NCBI RefSeq assembly: GCF_021462225.1
Contig: NC_061806.1
Span: 22,774,144 to 22,838,143, forward strand
From: Girardinichthys multiradiatus
Taxonomy: Eukaryota > Chordata > Actinopteri > Cyprinodontiformes > Goodeidae
DNA length: 64,000 nt
Direction of reading: 5' to 3'
Shown here: in pieces, positions 32,700 to 44,660 of the stretch
Numbering within the stretch: position 1 is the first letter of the stretch
How the letters are laid out: each line of letters opens with the position of its first letter
Notes under the pieces: model-generated
Seen by the model: only the letters and a program-made list of their open reading frames with translations
The model's database searches: none
Told to the model about the DNA's origin: nothing
Translations under genes and position numbers: made by a program

Positions 32700-34080
32700 G
32701 AGGTCAGAGCCATTTGGGTCCCGATCTTATGAACTCCTTTCATGTTATCAGAATCCAGTAAAGCAAAAAGTGGGCTCAATGGGGAGATGGGAGAGTTCTG
32801 TGCAGACCGGGTCGGTTGGGGTGAGGGGGGTTTACCGGGGGTGTCGGTCTGGGTTTGGGGGGAGGGGCGTATAATGGGGGGGTCCACTTCTCCTGTGGAT
32901 TTCGACGGGGGACATTTTGTGATGACCTCTCTTTCTCAGCCAACTGGCCGATTGTTTCTGCTGGAGCTGTTGGAGGCAGCGTTATCATTGTTGTTGATGC
33001 TCCATGTTCTCTGCTGAAGGTCGAAGCTGCTGGCAGATTATTTACTGAATAGAAGAGATTAGATGTGAGACCTCTGGCTCCCAGCTTGTTCAAACAGAAA
33101 CCATCTTTCTTAAAGAGTTGTCTTTTTTCCCCAAAAATATTAAAGTTGTCGATGAAGTTCACAGGTGTGGTAGCACGTTTTTTTCAACCATTTATTAATC
33201 ATCAGAAGTCTCGAAAAAACCTCATCTCCACAGAAAATCGGTGCAAAGGGTCCGTTGAGAAACACCTTGATATTGAGACCTCCAACAATATTCAGAAGAC
33301 GAGTGAAATCCTCCTTCAGTCTTTCTGATTTTTTCTTAGCCACGTCATCCATGGCTCCACAGTGTATAATAAGGTTTTCTAGAGTCGGGCGCTTTTCTGT
33401 GATTGCAAGAATATTCTCTGAGATATCAAGACACCACGTTACTGGTACCAATCATAACTCTTGTTGCAGAAGTCTTTAATCCCATCCACAGCTGTGTTGC
33501 TCACTATTAGGGTTCTTGGTCCGGTAGGGCGCTTTTTCTCTGACAGCTTAGGAGAAGGCTGTTTAGAATGAAGGTTGTTCTCAAACCTTTTATTGTTCTC
33601 AGAAGATGGATCATTTTCCTGGTTTTCATTCTCTGGGAAAATTTGTTTTGGAGGGTAATTACATTATTTCCAGATGTCTCACTCCTATCAGTTGTTGTGA
33701 CAGCAGCTCGCTGTCAAAATCTCCTTTTCCCAGGGGAAATGAGGGCATTTCTCTGTAATTCTGGCCATTCTAATTTATTTAATTGCTGAGATCTTCCAGT
33801 GAGTCGTCCACTTTGATTTTTTGGGCATGTGCCTAAAACATGCCAGGGGGGTCTGCTGGTAGGTTTATTCTCAGTGTTCTGATTGCCGGCTGAGTTGTTG
33901 AGCTGGCTGTCACTGTTTGGGATCACAGGCAGAGTTGAATCATCGCTGTACCCCATGTTCACCTCCACATTCACTTCTAGTCGATGGATTTTAATCTCCA
34001 AAACAGCCAATTTCTGTAAAAGTTTGTCGAAGTCCTCTGTGGTGAAGGGAGGCATTTTGTGCTGATTAGCTGGCGTCAAC
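32700..34080 (-). pseudogene. LINE ORF1 remnant with esterase (SGNH-like) domain
   Basis: Minus-strand readings run from 34079 (an N-part with a Leu/Glu-rich short coiled coil, KLLQKLAVLEIKIHRLEVNV) through 33451-33140 to 33162-32776. The latter two contain LENLIIHCGAMDD, VFLNGPFAPI and MNFIDNFNIFGEK followed by DGFCLNKLGARGL, matching the layout of the esterase domain known in ORF1 of CR1/L2-type fish LINEs. The catalytic His context HPNRLG is changed to CLNKLG, so His is lost. Frameshifts separate the pieces and no ORF2 follows here. It abuts the foldback region on its left. Confidence 0.6.
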
Positions 34081-36898
34081 TTGTCCTGCTTTCGAGTTCA
34101 ATAATAAAAACATCAAAATCCTTTAAAACAAAAAAATTATAATAATAATCCTTGGGAGTCGCTGGTAAGAAGTTATTTTAGTCCAATATTTCCATAATTT
34201 TGGCTAAGAGTTAAAAAGTTAGGTGTAAAAGAATGCAAGCAAGCAGGAAGCTTAGGAGAAAAGCGTCTGAGCAGGCAGAGAGGCGGAAGCAGAAGGGTCA
34301 GCACCTGATTAGAGGATGATACCGTCTCCCCCTCTGTGCCAGACTGCAGATACTATCAGTCTCATCCTGCTGAAACAGCGTAGGGCTGGCAGGAGATGGA
34401 CTAGTGTGCGGTGAAACAAGTGGAGAGGAATCAGAGCTCTCACAGGTCACTGTCGTGCGGTCTCCAGCATTTGAGGAAATGTCCTAAAGCTTGAGGGGCC
34501 CGACATCAATGCTTGTGTCCTCATCAGATGCTGGGGGGTAACACCTCCAATGGTGTCGATGGGTTAGCCATCTGGAAAACCCATCTACTGTCCAGCAGAA
34601 TTCTGCCATGATAGACCTTGAGCTTGTCGTGGCGGAGTACTTTGATCTTTGACCTCGGCTCCTTCTGGTTCTGGTACATCCTGTCATTGAGCAGGCCCGG
34701 TACGAAATAAGGTCCCTCGTAAGCTGGCAGGAACTTACGTACCCTGTTCCTTACTCTTCGTATGTCTTTAATCAAAGGCCACACAGCAGTAGCCACTCTG
34801 TCCTGAGTGTGACAAATATTTTTATGACATTGCCTCTTCGCTCCTTCAGAGGCTTTTCCCAGAGCCTCCCGGGCGAGCTGGTGGGAGAGCTCGAGCCTTC
34901 GTCTAAGTTTTAAGACATAGTTTGGTAGTGAACTGACACTGGTGTCATTTGGAGGCAGACTAGCTACTAGCTCTATGGGCTTAGTGACTTCTTTGCCAAA
35001 CAGCATCATATTAGGAGTCAATCCAGTGGATCTATGCTTAGTAGCTTGGTAGGCCATGACTTCATATGGTAGCATTAAGTCCTGGTCCCAGAGATACCTT
35101 TAAAATGCTCCACTTGTTCATCAAATTGCGGGTGAAAAGGGGTAGCGTCAGCCTTTTCGACTCCAATTTGTCCGCTGATTGCTATGCAGTGCGTGTGGGG
35201 CTCCATATCTACGTACCTACTCTGACACAATCTTTTCAGCCACTCTCTGCCCCTGCTCATTAGGTACAGGATAGGCTTCTACCCACTTACTGAAATAGTC
35301 TTGAACAACTACAATGAAATGGTTGTGTCTATCAGTCTTATTTAAAGGCCCCATGAGATCGACTCCAACCCTTTCCATGGGGGTTCCGACTAGCACAGTG
35401 CCTATGACGGCCTGTGGTGTTTTCTTTGGAGAAGCTTTAGCAGCACAAGTGGGAAAGGTCCGGCACTACAGTGTCGCTTCGTCCCTCATGTTGTACCAAT
35501 AGCACCTGGTTTTAACATGCGCAAGAGTCTTTTCCCCTCCAAAATGACCCCCAACTGGACCTTCATGCATCTGCTCCATCACAGTTTCACACAATATGCA
35601 GGGTAGGAGGACCAGGGGGTAAAACATTTTGACATCTTGACAAAAAAACGTTCTACACAGTACTCTATCTTTAATATATAACCTCTTCCAATGCGACCAG
35701 TAACCTTTTGTGGCCGGGCTAAGCGCAGCTATGGTGGACCATGGTGGATGGCTCTATCTACCCACTGCCAGACTGGTGCAACATCACTCATTCTTTTGGG
35801 CATTGCTCAGCTGCTCTAATGTCCATCCCTGGACAAACTAGTTTGTGATGGCCCATTTACTCTGTGGATGTTTAGACAGGTGGAAACACAGCCACTAGGC
35901 ATGTCTCCCACCCCACTACCAGGGGCCCAGGCCCCAGCCCCACTACTACCCCTACTAGAGGCTGCTTAATGGTAGAAGCAGAAGGTGCAACTATGGCGGA
36001 GTAATTGGAGAGGTTGCACTGCACTGCTTTGTTGCAGCACTGGTCACTGCTAAGCTCAGGGTCTTTTATGGTGCAAGGGCAGGACCCCCTGAGATGAACG
36101 CCTGGACAATGCATCTGCATTCTGGTGGTTCCTGTCTGGTCGGTGGACTACACCAAAGTCATACCAGTTTTTCTAACCAGCATGCAAACTGGCCTTTGGG
36201 CTGTGTAGTGGATTTTCTTATCAAGTGGGAGAGAAGACAGCTCATTAAAGAGAAAAACCGGACTTTGTCTTATAAAAATGTATTTAAAGGCAGTCAGCGT
36301 TTGAATGACTCTGTCACTGAGCAAGTCAGTTAAGCAGAGCAACAAACAGAAGTCACACACAAGTATTTATACCAAAAATGAGAGTGTTATCTCAACTTCA
36401 AAGAGTTTCAGACATATGGCCTCCAGACCCTCCCCGGCAGTGGACAATGTGTCCAGAGTGTCCTGACTACGGGGTGGTGGATATGCGTCCTTGATGGTCC
36501 TTTTATTCAAAAGCCTGAAGCCCACACATAATCTAAGAGACTGTTTATTTTTTTAGCCATCCCAATAGGTGCAGCACAGCTGCTGTTGCTAGGCCAGGCC
36601 ACCTCTGCATCGAGACTCTGTTGTAAGTACTGGTTTGCAGCCAGCTGTTTATCGGCTGCCATTCTATGAGAAGGCTGCTTAACAGGTGGTCCCTGCGTGG
36701 TCTGTATCTCATGCTACACAATGCTGGTGTGGCTGAGATCAGTCGGAACAGTAAAGAAAAAATCTGCATAACATTGCAGTTGGTGGGCTAGCTTTTGGCA
36801 GTCAGTCTCTGGCAGGCCGGAGCAGCTTTCCTCATACAAAACCTGCAAACGAGGAAGGAAAGACACAAAGTTAGCAGGCCCCGGTTGGGGCATGGGTA

Positions 36899-39800
36899 TG
36901 GGGGAAATTTCCTGCCAAAATCAAGAGCACATATTTTAAATTTGAGAGCAGGATTTCATTCTGCTTGTACTCAAACTTAGAAATGCTTGCACTCAAAACT
37001 TGTAATGTCTGCACTCAAAACTTCAGCTTTTTTTCAAATATACTCTGTTCTCTCTCAAATCTTTGTTTCTGCACTCTGATCTAATGCTTCTTGCTTAGAT
37101 AATTTCTCCTCCTGCTTGCTTCATCCTTTCATGCGCGCAAACTTGCTCTCTGCCCGGATCAAAACTGCGTTCACGCTCTCCAGTTTTTTTCCTGCTCGCA
37201 AATTCTTTTTCTCGCTCTCAGATTAAAGTTGTATCATCTCCTAGCAACCATGTCAGCCAATAGAATGACAGTGTGCTACTCCTAGGTCGCAGGCTTAGTT
37301 GGGGTGTGCTTGTTTCCTTCTACTGAGCATACCTGTGTAGCTACTTCCCTGACACAGGTCATACGGAGCAAAATCTGGAAGTAATTGTTTCTATGCATCT
37401 GGTGTAATTTTAAACATTCAGTAGTTTAATATGTACGTCTGTTTCTATTGTCAAAATAAGGTGAGATCTTTCCTTGTAATCCATGCAACATATAGCAAAC
37501 TTCTTATATTTGACTATAGAACAAATGTAATAATGAATATCCCTAAGTGTAATTCATGAAGTGTATATTGAAGGCACACAGTTGAAACAGTGCAAGCCTG
37601 ATCTGGAGTTCTGGAGCTGGTGAAGTAAAGAGGCCTGTAACAAATGAAGTATGATCTGAGAAATGTTATGTGTTTTATCTCTAGCAGCAATATGAACCAA
37701 AGCGATGAAAATGTATGATAACATGTAAAGGTTATGTTCTTTTGCATGTAGAATCAATAAGCTAAAAATAACTGATGAAAATGTATGATAACATGTTGAG
37801 GTTAGAAAAGAAGCAGGTTAGGAAACAGTGTGGGCGGTTCGGAACTTGCTATGACTGAGAAGCAGCTGAGTGGTTTTGGAACTTTCCATGACAGAGAAAC
37901 AGAAAAACGTTGAAGACCGGATCAGGGCATTGAGCAATCAAGGTCGTCAGTATAACCAAATAAGGTACATTTCCTGGACTATAAAGACAGTGAGTGAGTG
38001 TAGAAACGTTGTTGTATACCTCGCAGAAGATCAGTGAACAAGATCGGAGAGAAGCTACAGGTGGATCAGAGTTCCAGAGTCACGGCCAGACTGATTAACT
38101 GCCTAAGAATGAGGATCAACCCGATGCCATTGAAGGACTGTGTCTCAAATTTGAGGATCTGATTTCATCTAAAGCCTTTTTTACCCAGACAATAGAAGTG
38201 AACTTGATCGGTTGCCAGCTGATTGCTCTAAGATCCAAGCTTCGGGAAGTCCTGAATCTAACTTATTTAGGCCTCTGGATTCATCAAAACTCTCCCAATT
38301 AAAGAAACCATTACCTCCAGAGGGAAACTGCAACCAATAACTGGTTTAATCATCGAAAGTTTGGAACATCAGTATTGGTCACTTAAAGGAAGAAACCTGA
38401 GGATCAAGTCCTATTTCCTTCAAGAAATCACTCGTTGTTACCAGAAGAAATCATTTGGTCTATGGAAGAATCTCCGTCTTCAAAGCCTCTCAAAACCCAC
38501 TAGTTTCAGCTTCAGGGAAAGACAGGTTGAGTTGATTAATTTGTTTTTATTATTGTTGGGATAATCAGTATTGCTGAATTTAAGCTGTTACTTGCTCCTG
38601 CCAAAGCGCTACTAATTAAAGAAAGCATATAAAATTCTAGTGACGTTGTGGACATTCAATTATTTAAGTCACAGTACTGTTGGTTTTTCATTGGTGGTAA
38701 AAAGTCTTGTTGTTTGGTCCTAATATGTTATAGGAGGTTTTTAACGGTTGCCTTAGTCAAATAAGTTAAAACAGCGTCCTTGAAGCTTGTGCCAAGCTAC
38801 TAAAATTATCCTAGTCCATATACCAAGTGCCAGTTGTAAAATAGGGAATGAGCAGCCGTGAACAAAAGTGACTGTGCAAGGTGAGGATGACCGCGAAGGG
38901 CTACTCGGTCACCCGGGCCTCCAGTTGAGGAAGGGCGAGACTTTTGGATGAAGGCTGTCAGGGGCTAGGCGAGTCATTTCCCAACACCAGCTTAAACAGA
39001 ACTTTCAGTAAGCCTGTTAGGCAAGAACCTTCAGGTTTAGGGAAGTCCGGACCCGTTGGATGGAGAGCTGGTTTGAGCAATACCTCTAAGAAAAAGGGAA
39101 GTAGTTGGGAGGGGTTAGCTCATCGGACAACGAAACTATCAAAATAAAGTACATTAAAATAAAATATGACAATCAAATACATCTTTTCAGTGGAAGACAT
39201 ATTTAAGAATTGCATTGTAAATTTGATAATTCATCTAGTATATCAAAGTTAAAGTTAATGATTTACAATATCACTGTTATAATAATATTTTCAGTAAAAT
39301 GGTGACAAACCTAACCTTAAATTTTAAGGGTTTGGTCCTTGTTGGGTTAAATTAAACAATTTCTTTTTACTTATTGGGATTGCTATTTATGATATCTGAA
39401 TCATACATTTTATAAATAAATGGTTATTCTTCATTTTCCATAACATACGTGCTTCACAATAAACTAACCATTATGTTATACTTTCTACCATTGTAACAGA
39501 CTGCTGAGGCGTCAAGTTCTGGAGCCAAATGCAATATGTTCTCAGTCATCAATTATAGCAACACAGGCACAGTCAGGAAACAAGAAGGAAACAAGCACAC
39601 TCCAACTAAGCCTGTGACCTAGCATTTGCACACTGTCATTCTATTGGCTGATATGGTTGCTAGGAGATGATACAACTTTAATCTGAGAGGGAGCAAGAAG
39701 AATTTGCAGCAGGGAAGAAACTTGAGAGCGTAGTTTTGATCCGAGCAGAGAGCAAGTTTGCACGTATGAAAGAAAGAAGCAAGCAGGAGGAGAAATTATC

Positions 39801-39968
39801 TATGCGAGAAGCATTGGATCAGAGCGCAGAAAGAAAGCAGAAGTCTTGAGTGCAAGGATTACTAGTTTTAAGTGCAAGCATTACTAAGTTTCAATACAAG
39901 CAGACTGAAATCCTGCTCTCAAAATGAAAATATGTGCTCTTGATTTTTGGCAGTAAATTTCCCCCATA
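36899..39968. mobile_element. 3.07-kb element with about 0.43-kb inverted ends and 8-bp duplication
   Basis: The left end (36899-37345) starts TGGGGGAAATTTCCTGCC. The right end (39556-39968) is its inverse and stops at TTTCCCCCATA. CATGGGTA flanks both sides (36891-36898, 39969-39976), and gypsy sequence continues beyond each side. An 8-bp duplication suits hAT- or P-like elements; no transposase is recognisable inside, so it is non-autonomous as it stands. The interior holds an LTR-like repeat (37750-39135) and little else. Confidence 0.8.
37750..39135 (+). repeat. LTR-like insert containing the second 395-bp repeat copy
   Basis: 38735-39133 matches 26028-26420. The upstream part carries a TATA-like ACTATAAAGACAGTGAGTGA stretch near 37979-38000 and GAAACGTTG..GATCAGTGAACAAGATCGG text, which would suit an LTR with U3 and R regions. 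GATGAAAATGTATGATAACA occurs twice nearby (about 37704 and 37772). No internal retroviral genes are seen, so if it is an LTR it is solo. This identity is inferred. Confidence 0.4.
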
Positions 39969-40738
39969 CATGGGTACCAGGGGTGGTGCCTCCAAGGTAT
40001 CCACCACCTAAGCAGGCTGAAGAACACCAGCCACAACCCCTTTCTTCAAGGCAACAGGTGTAACCCCTGGATTAAAGACTCTGATGGGGATGTCCAAGGA
40101 CCTTTGTGGTTGCACCACCGCATGGGCCACCAGGACACCATGTCTCTCAATGAAGGTCTTGGTCGGACTGAGCATCAGGACCCCACTGTCCTGAAAATGT
40201 GTGCAATGTAATTTTTGTTACTTCCAGTAGATTGGAATATTGCAGCAGCCCTGGTGCAACCGCGGAGATTTGTAGTCGTGAATGCGATGAATGATGAAAC
40301 TGAAGTGATAAAAATGGGGGCGCTAAAATCAAGGCAGTGAATGAAAACAGGCAACGTTAAATATGATAACCTTAATATTTGTAACTAAATATTTACCATG
40401 TTATCATTTTAATTACCTCCAAATTCACAAATTCAAATTTTCACAGAAGTGATATTAATTACAAAAAGTTTTTACGGCACTCAATTTGACCATGTTCAGT
40501 AATTCACACCTTCAATTCATTTCAAGTTAATTTTTGTTACTTTGACCCCTCATACACCACTGCCCCCAAGGGGCAGGGAATAAACAAACCCCCTACATAA
40601 CAGTTCAGGCGCCCTATGCAGCACCCTTAAAGGGAAAAGGCTAAGCTTTTAACACACGGAAGGCCCTATCTTATCCAACACCCTACATGGCCTTCAACAC
40701 ATGATGTTAGCTCCACAACAAAAGCCGTAAAGACAATA

Positions 40739-42280
40739 CAGGTCCTTCTCAAAAAATTAGCATATTATGATAAAGTTCATTATTTTCTATAATATAATGA
40801 TGAAAATTTAACATTCATATATTTTAGATTCATTGCACACTAACTGAAATATTTCAGGTCTTTTATTGTCTTAATACGGATGATTTTGGCATACAGCTCA
40901 TGAAAACCCAAAATTCCTATCTCACACAATTAGCATATTTCATCCGACCAATAAAAGAAAACTGTTTTTAATACAAAAAACGTCAACCTTCAAATAATCA
41001 TGTACAGTTATGCACTCAATACTTGGTCGGGAATCCTTTTGCAGAAATGACTGCTTCAATGCGGCGTGGCATGGAGGCAATCAGCCTGTGGCACTGCTGA
41101 GGTCTTATGGAGGCCCAGGATGCTTCGATAGCGGCCTTTAGCTCATCCAGAGTGTTTGGTCTTGAGTCTCTCAACGTTCTCTTCACAATATCCCACAGAT
41201 TCTCTATGGGGTTCAGGTCAGGAGAGTTGGCAGGCCAATTGAGCACAGTGATACCATGGTCAGTAAACCATTTACCAGTGGTTTTGGCACTGTGAGCAGG
41301 TGCCAGGTCGTGCTGAAAAATGAAATCTTCATCTCCATAAAGCTTTTCAGCAGATGGAAGCATGAAGTGCTCCAAAATCTCCTGATAGCTAGCTGCATTG
41401 ACCCTGCCCTTGATAAAACACAGTGGACCAACACCAGCAGCTGACACGGCACCCCAGACCATCACTGACTGTGGGTACTTGACACTGGACTTCTGGCATT
41501 TTGGCATTTCCTTCTCCCCAGTCTTCCTCCAGACTCTGGCAGCCTTGATTTCCGAATGACATGCAGAATTTGCTTTCATCCGAAAAAAGTACTTTGGACC
41601 ACTGAGCAACAGTCCAGTGCTGCTTCTCTGTAGCCCAGGTCTGGGGAATGCGGCACCTGTAGCCCATTTCCTGCACACGCCTGTGCACGGTGGCTCTGGA
41701 TGTTTCTACTCCAGACTCAGTCTACTGCTTCCACAGGTCCCCCAAGGTTGGGAATTGGCCCTTCTCCACAATATTCCTCAGGGTCCGGTCACCTCTTCTC
41801 GTTGTGCAGCGTTTTCTGCCACACTTTTTCCTTCCCACAGACTTCCCACTGAGGTGCCTTGATGCAGAAATTTCTTTCTGTGTCTTACCCTCTTGCTTGA
41901 GGGTGTCAATAGTGGCCTTCTGGACAGCAGTCAGGTCGGCAGTCTTACCCATGATTGGGGTTTTGAGTGATGAACCAGGCTGGGAGTTTTAAAGGCCTCA
42001 GGAATCTTTTGCAGGTGTTTAGAGTTAACTCGTTGATTCAGATGATTAGGTTCATAGCTCGTTTAGAGACCCTTTTAATAATATGCTAATTTTGTGAGAT
42101 AGGAATTTTGGGTTTTCGTGAGCTGTATGCCAAAATCATCCGTATTAAGACAATAAAAGACCTGAAATATTTCAGTTCGTGTGCAATGAATCTAAAATAT
42201 ATGAATGTAAAATTTTCATCATGACATTATGGAAAATAATGAACTTTATCACAATATGCTAATTTTTTGAGAAGGACCTG
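40739..42280 (-). mobile_element. Tc1-like transposon, family 1, copy 2 (1542 bp)
   Basis: Same CAGGTCCTTCTC ends and IR/DR layout as copy 1, flanked by TA at 40737-40738 and 42281-42282. It is the shortest of the four copies because of two internal deletions within the transposase gene. Confidence 0.95.
41016..41952 (-). pseudogene. Tc1-like transposase, family 1, copy 2, broken
   Basis: The start MGKTADL is present. About ten residues are then deleted after KEIS (the ERIGCSQSAV region of the first helix-turn-helix), and a stop ends the first frame after GDLWKQ at 41722-41724. The 42-nt deletion seen in copy 1 is also here. A one-base insertion near 41540 (NQG to AARVW) shifts the frame again. 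The C-terminal half keeps QHDLAPAH and DLNPIENLW. With these defects it cannot encode an active enzyme. Confidence 0.9.
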
Positions 42281-43050
42281 TATATAAAAAACCATTTGTG
42301 ACGTTGCACTATTGTTTGTAGCATTTCCTTTTATTTCTACTGTGCAAATAACCATCCACTCTTCATATTTTGCTTAGTAAAACTGTAAACAATGAGTCTT
42401 TGTTCTTTTCCACCATTATAACCAAAAAAGCATTAGTAGCTAAGCTAGCAACATATTGTGAGGGACATGTTGCTGAGTGCTTATTAAGAATTTAAAATAT
42501 AGAATACATTTAGCTCTATTAAATAAATAAAAAACACATGATTTATTGTTGGTTTGATAAGTTTTCAAAAGTTACATATTGTATGCCTTTATCTGGACCG
42601 GAGTCTTTAAAAAAGAAACTGCTTAGTCAATTACTTAACCTGGATGGCATTAAATTGACCTCTGATAATAAAGTAAAAAACCTTGGTGTTATTTTTGATC
42701 AGGACATGTCATTTAAATCCCATATTAAACAGGTTTCTAGGATTTCCTTCTTTCATCATTGCCAAAATTAGAAATATCTTGTCTAGGAGTGACGCTGAAA
42801 AACTAGTCCATGCATTTGTTACTTCAAGGCTGGACTATTGTAATTCGTTACTATCAGGATGTCCACAAAATGCAGTTAAAAGCCTTCAGCTGATTCAAAA
42901 TGCTGCAGCAAGAGTTCTGATGAAAATTAAAAAGAGAGATCACATTTCTCCTATTTTAGCTTCCCTTCATTGGCTCCCTGTTAAGTCCAGAATAGAATTT
43001 AAAATTCTCCTCCTCACATATAAAGGCCTTAATGATCTAGCTCCATCATA

Positions 43051-44660
43051 CAGGTCCTTCTCAAAATATTAGCATATTGTGATAAAGTTCATTATTTTCC
43101 ATAATGTCATGGTGAAAATTTAACATTCATATATTTTAGATTCATTGCACACTAACTGAAATATTTCAGGTCTTTTATTGTCTTAATACGGATGATTGTG
43201 GCATACAGCTCATGAAAACCCAAAATTCCTATCTCACAAAATTAGCATATTTCATCCGACCAATAAAAGAAAAGTGTTTTTAATACAAAAAACGTCAACC
43301 TTCAAATAATCATGTACAGTTATGCACTCAATACTTGGTCGGGAATCCTTTGGCAGAAATGACTGCTTCAATGCGGCGTGGCATGGAGGCAATCAGCCTG
43401 TGGCACTGCTGAGGTCTTATGGAGGCCCAGGATGCTTCGATAGCGGCCTCTAGCTCATCCAGAGTGTTGGGTCTTGAGTCTCTCAACGTTCTCTTCACAA
43501 TATCCCACAGATTCTCTATGGGGTTTAGGTCAGGAGAGTTGGCAGGCCAATTGAGCACAGTGATACCATGGTCAGTAAACCATTTACCAGTGGTTTTGGC
43601 ACTGTGAGCAGGTGCCAGGTCGTGCTGAAAAATGAAATCTTCATCTCCATAAAGCTTTTCAGCAGATGGAAGCATGAAGTGCTCCAAAATCTCCTGATAG
43701 CTAGCTGCATTGACCCTGCCCTTGATAAAACACAGTGGACCAACACCAGCAGCTGACACGGCACCCCAGACCATCACTGACTGTGGCTACTTGACACTGG
43801 ACTTCTGGCATTTTGGCATTTCCTTCTCCCCAGTCTTCCTCCAGACTCTGGCACCTTGATTTCCGAATGACATGCAGAATTTGCTTTCATCTGAAAAAAG
43901 TACTTTGGACCACTGAGGAACAGTCCAGTGCTGCTTCTCTGTAGCCCAGGTCAGGCGCTTCTGCCGCTGTTTCTGGTTCAAAAGTGGCTTGACCTGGGGA
44001 ATGCGGCACCTGTAGCCCATTTCCTGCACACGCCTGTGCACGGTGGCTCTGGATGTTTCTACTCTAGACTCAGTCCACTGCTTCCGCAGGTCCCCCAAGG
44101 TCTGGAATCGGCCCTTCTCCACAATCTTCCTCAGGGTCCGGTCACCTCTTCTCGTTGTGCAGCGTTTTCTGCCACACTTTTTCCTTCCCACAGACTTCCC
44201 ACTGAGGTGCCTTGATACAGCACTCTGGGAACAGCCTATTTGTTCAGAAATTTCTTTCTGTGTCTTACCCTCTTGCTTGAGGGTGTCAATAGTGGCCTTC
44301 TGGACAGCAGTCAGGTCGGCAGTCTTACCCATGATTGGGGTTTTGAGTGATGAACCAGGCTGGGAGTTTTAAAGTCCTCAGGAATCTTTTGCAGGTGTTT
44401 AGAGTTAACTCGTTGATTCAGATGATTAGGTTCATAGCTCGTTTAGAGACCCTTTTAATGATATGCTAATTTTGTGAGATAGGAATTTTGGGTTTTCATG
44501 AGCTGTATGCCAAAATCATCCGTATTAAGACAATAAAAGACCTGAAATATTTCAGTTAGTGTGCAATTAATCTAAAATATATGAATTTTAAATTTTCATC
44601 ATTACATTATGGAAAATAATGAACTTTATCACAATATGCTAATATTTTGAGAAGGACCTG
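43051..44660 (-). mobile_element. Tc1-like transposon, family 1, copy 3 (1610 bp), inside the LINE
   Basis: Complete ends with TA at 43049-43050 and 44661-44662. The LINE reading APSY continues directly on the far side, proving that the Tc1 jumped into an existing LINE. It is full length, without the 42-nt deletion of copies 1 and 2. Confidence 0.95.
43328..44332 (-). pseudogene. Tc1-like transposase, family 1, copy 3, one nonsense codon
   Basis: The frame runs from MGKTADL (44332) to GFPTKY (43328) with all 334 codons and the DD34E residues present. A TAG sits at the codon that is Tyr in the other copies (KSSVK-Tyr-PQSV; about 43784-43786). That is a single TAC to TAG change. The product would stop before the last two catalytic residues. 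Apart from this it is as well kept as the intact copy 4. Confidence 0.92.

Larger units (their letters stand above)
34484..40230 (-). pseudogene. Ty3/gypsy pol remnant split by a later insertion
   Basis: Reading down the minus strand: a protease-to-RT linker piece at about 39980-40230; the N-terminal RT part at about 36420-36890 with an LRLCVGFRLLNKRTIKDAYP-type motif; the RNase H end at about 36070-36170 with NADALSR; and integrase, best seen as the open frame 34524-35075 (AYQATKHRSTGLTPNMMLFG, EGPYFVPGL, KVLRHDKLKVYHGR). Order and strand fit gypsy pol. The catalytic RT palm is missing; 36180-36410 is replaced by a repeat seen also near 20560-20750. The frame is broken many times and no LTR pair was found. 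The 3-kb element 36899-39968 interrupts it. Confidence 0.75.

Noticed and set aside
34484..40230. Functional gypsy retrotransposon
   Set aside because: RT palm missing, many frame breaks, no LTR pair found and a foreign element inserted.
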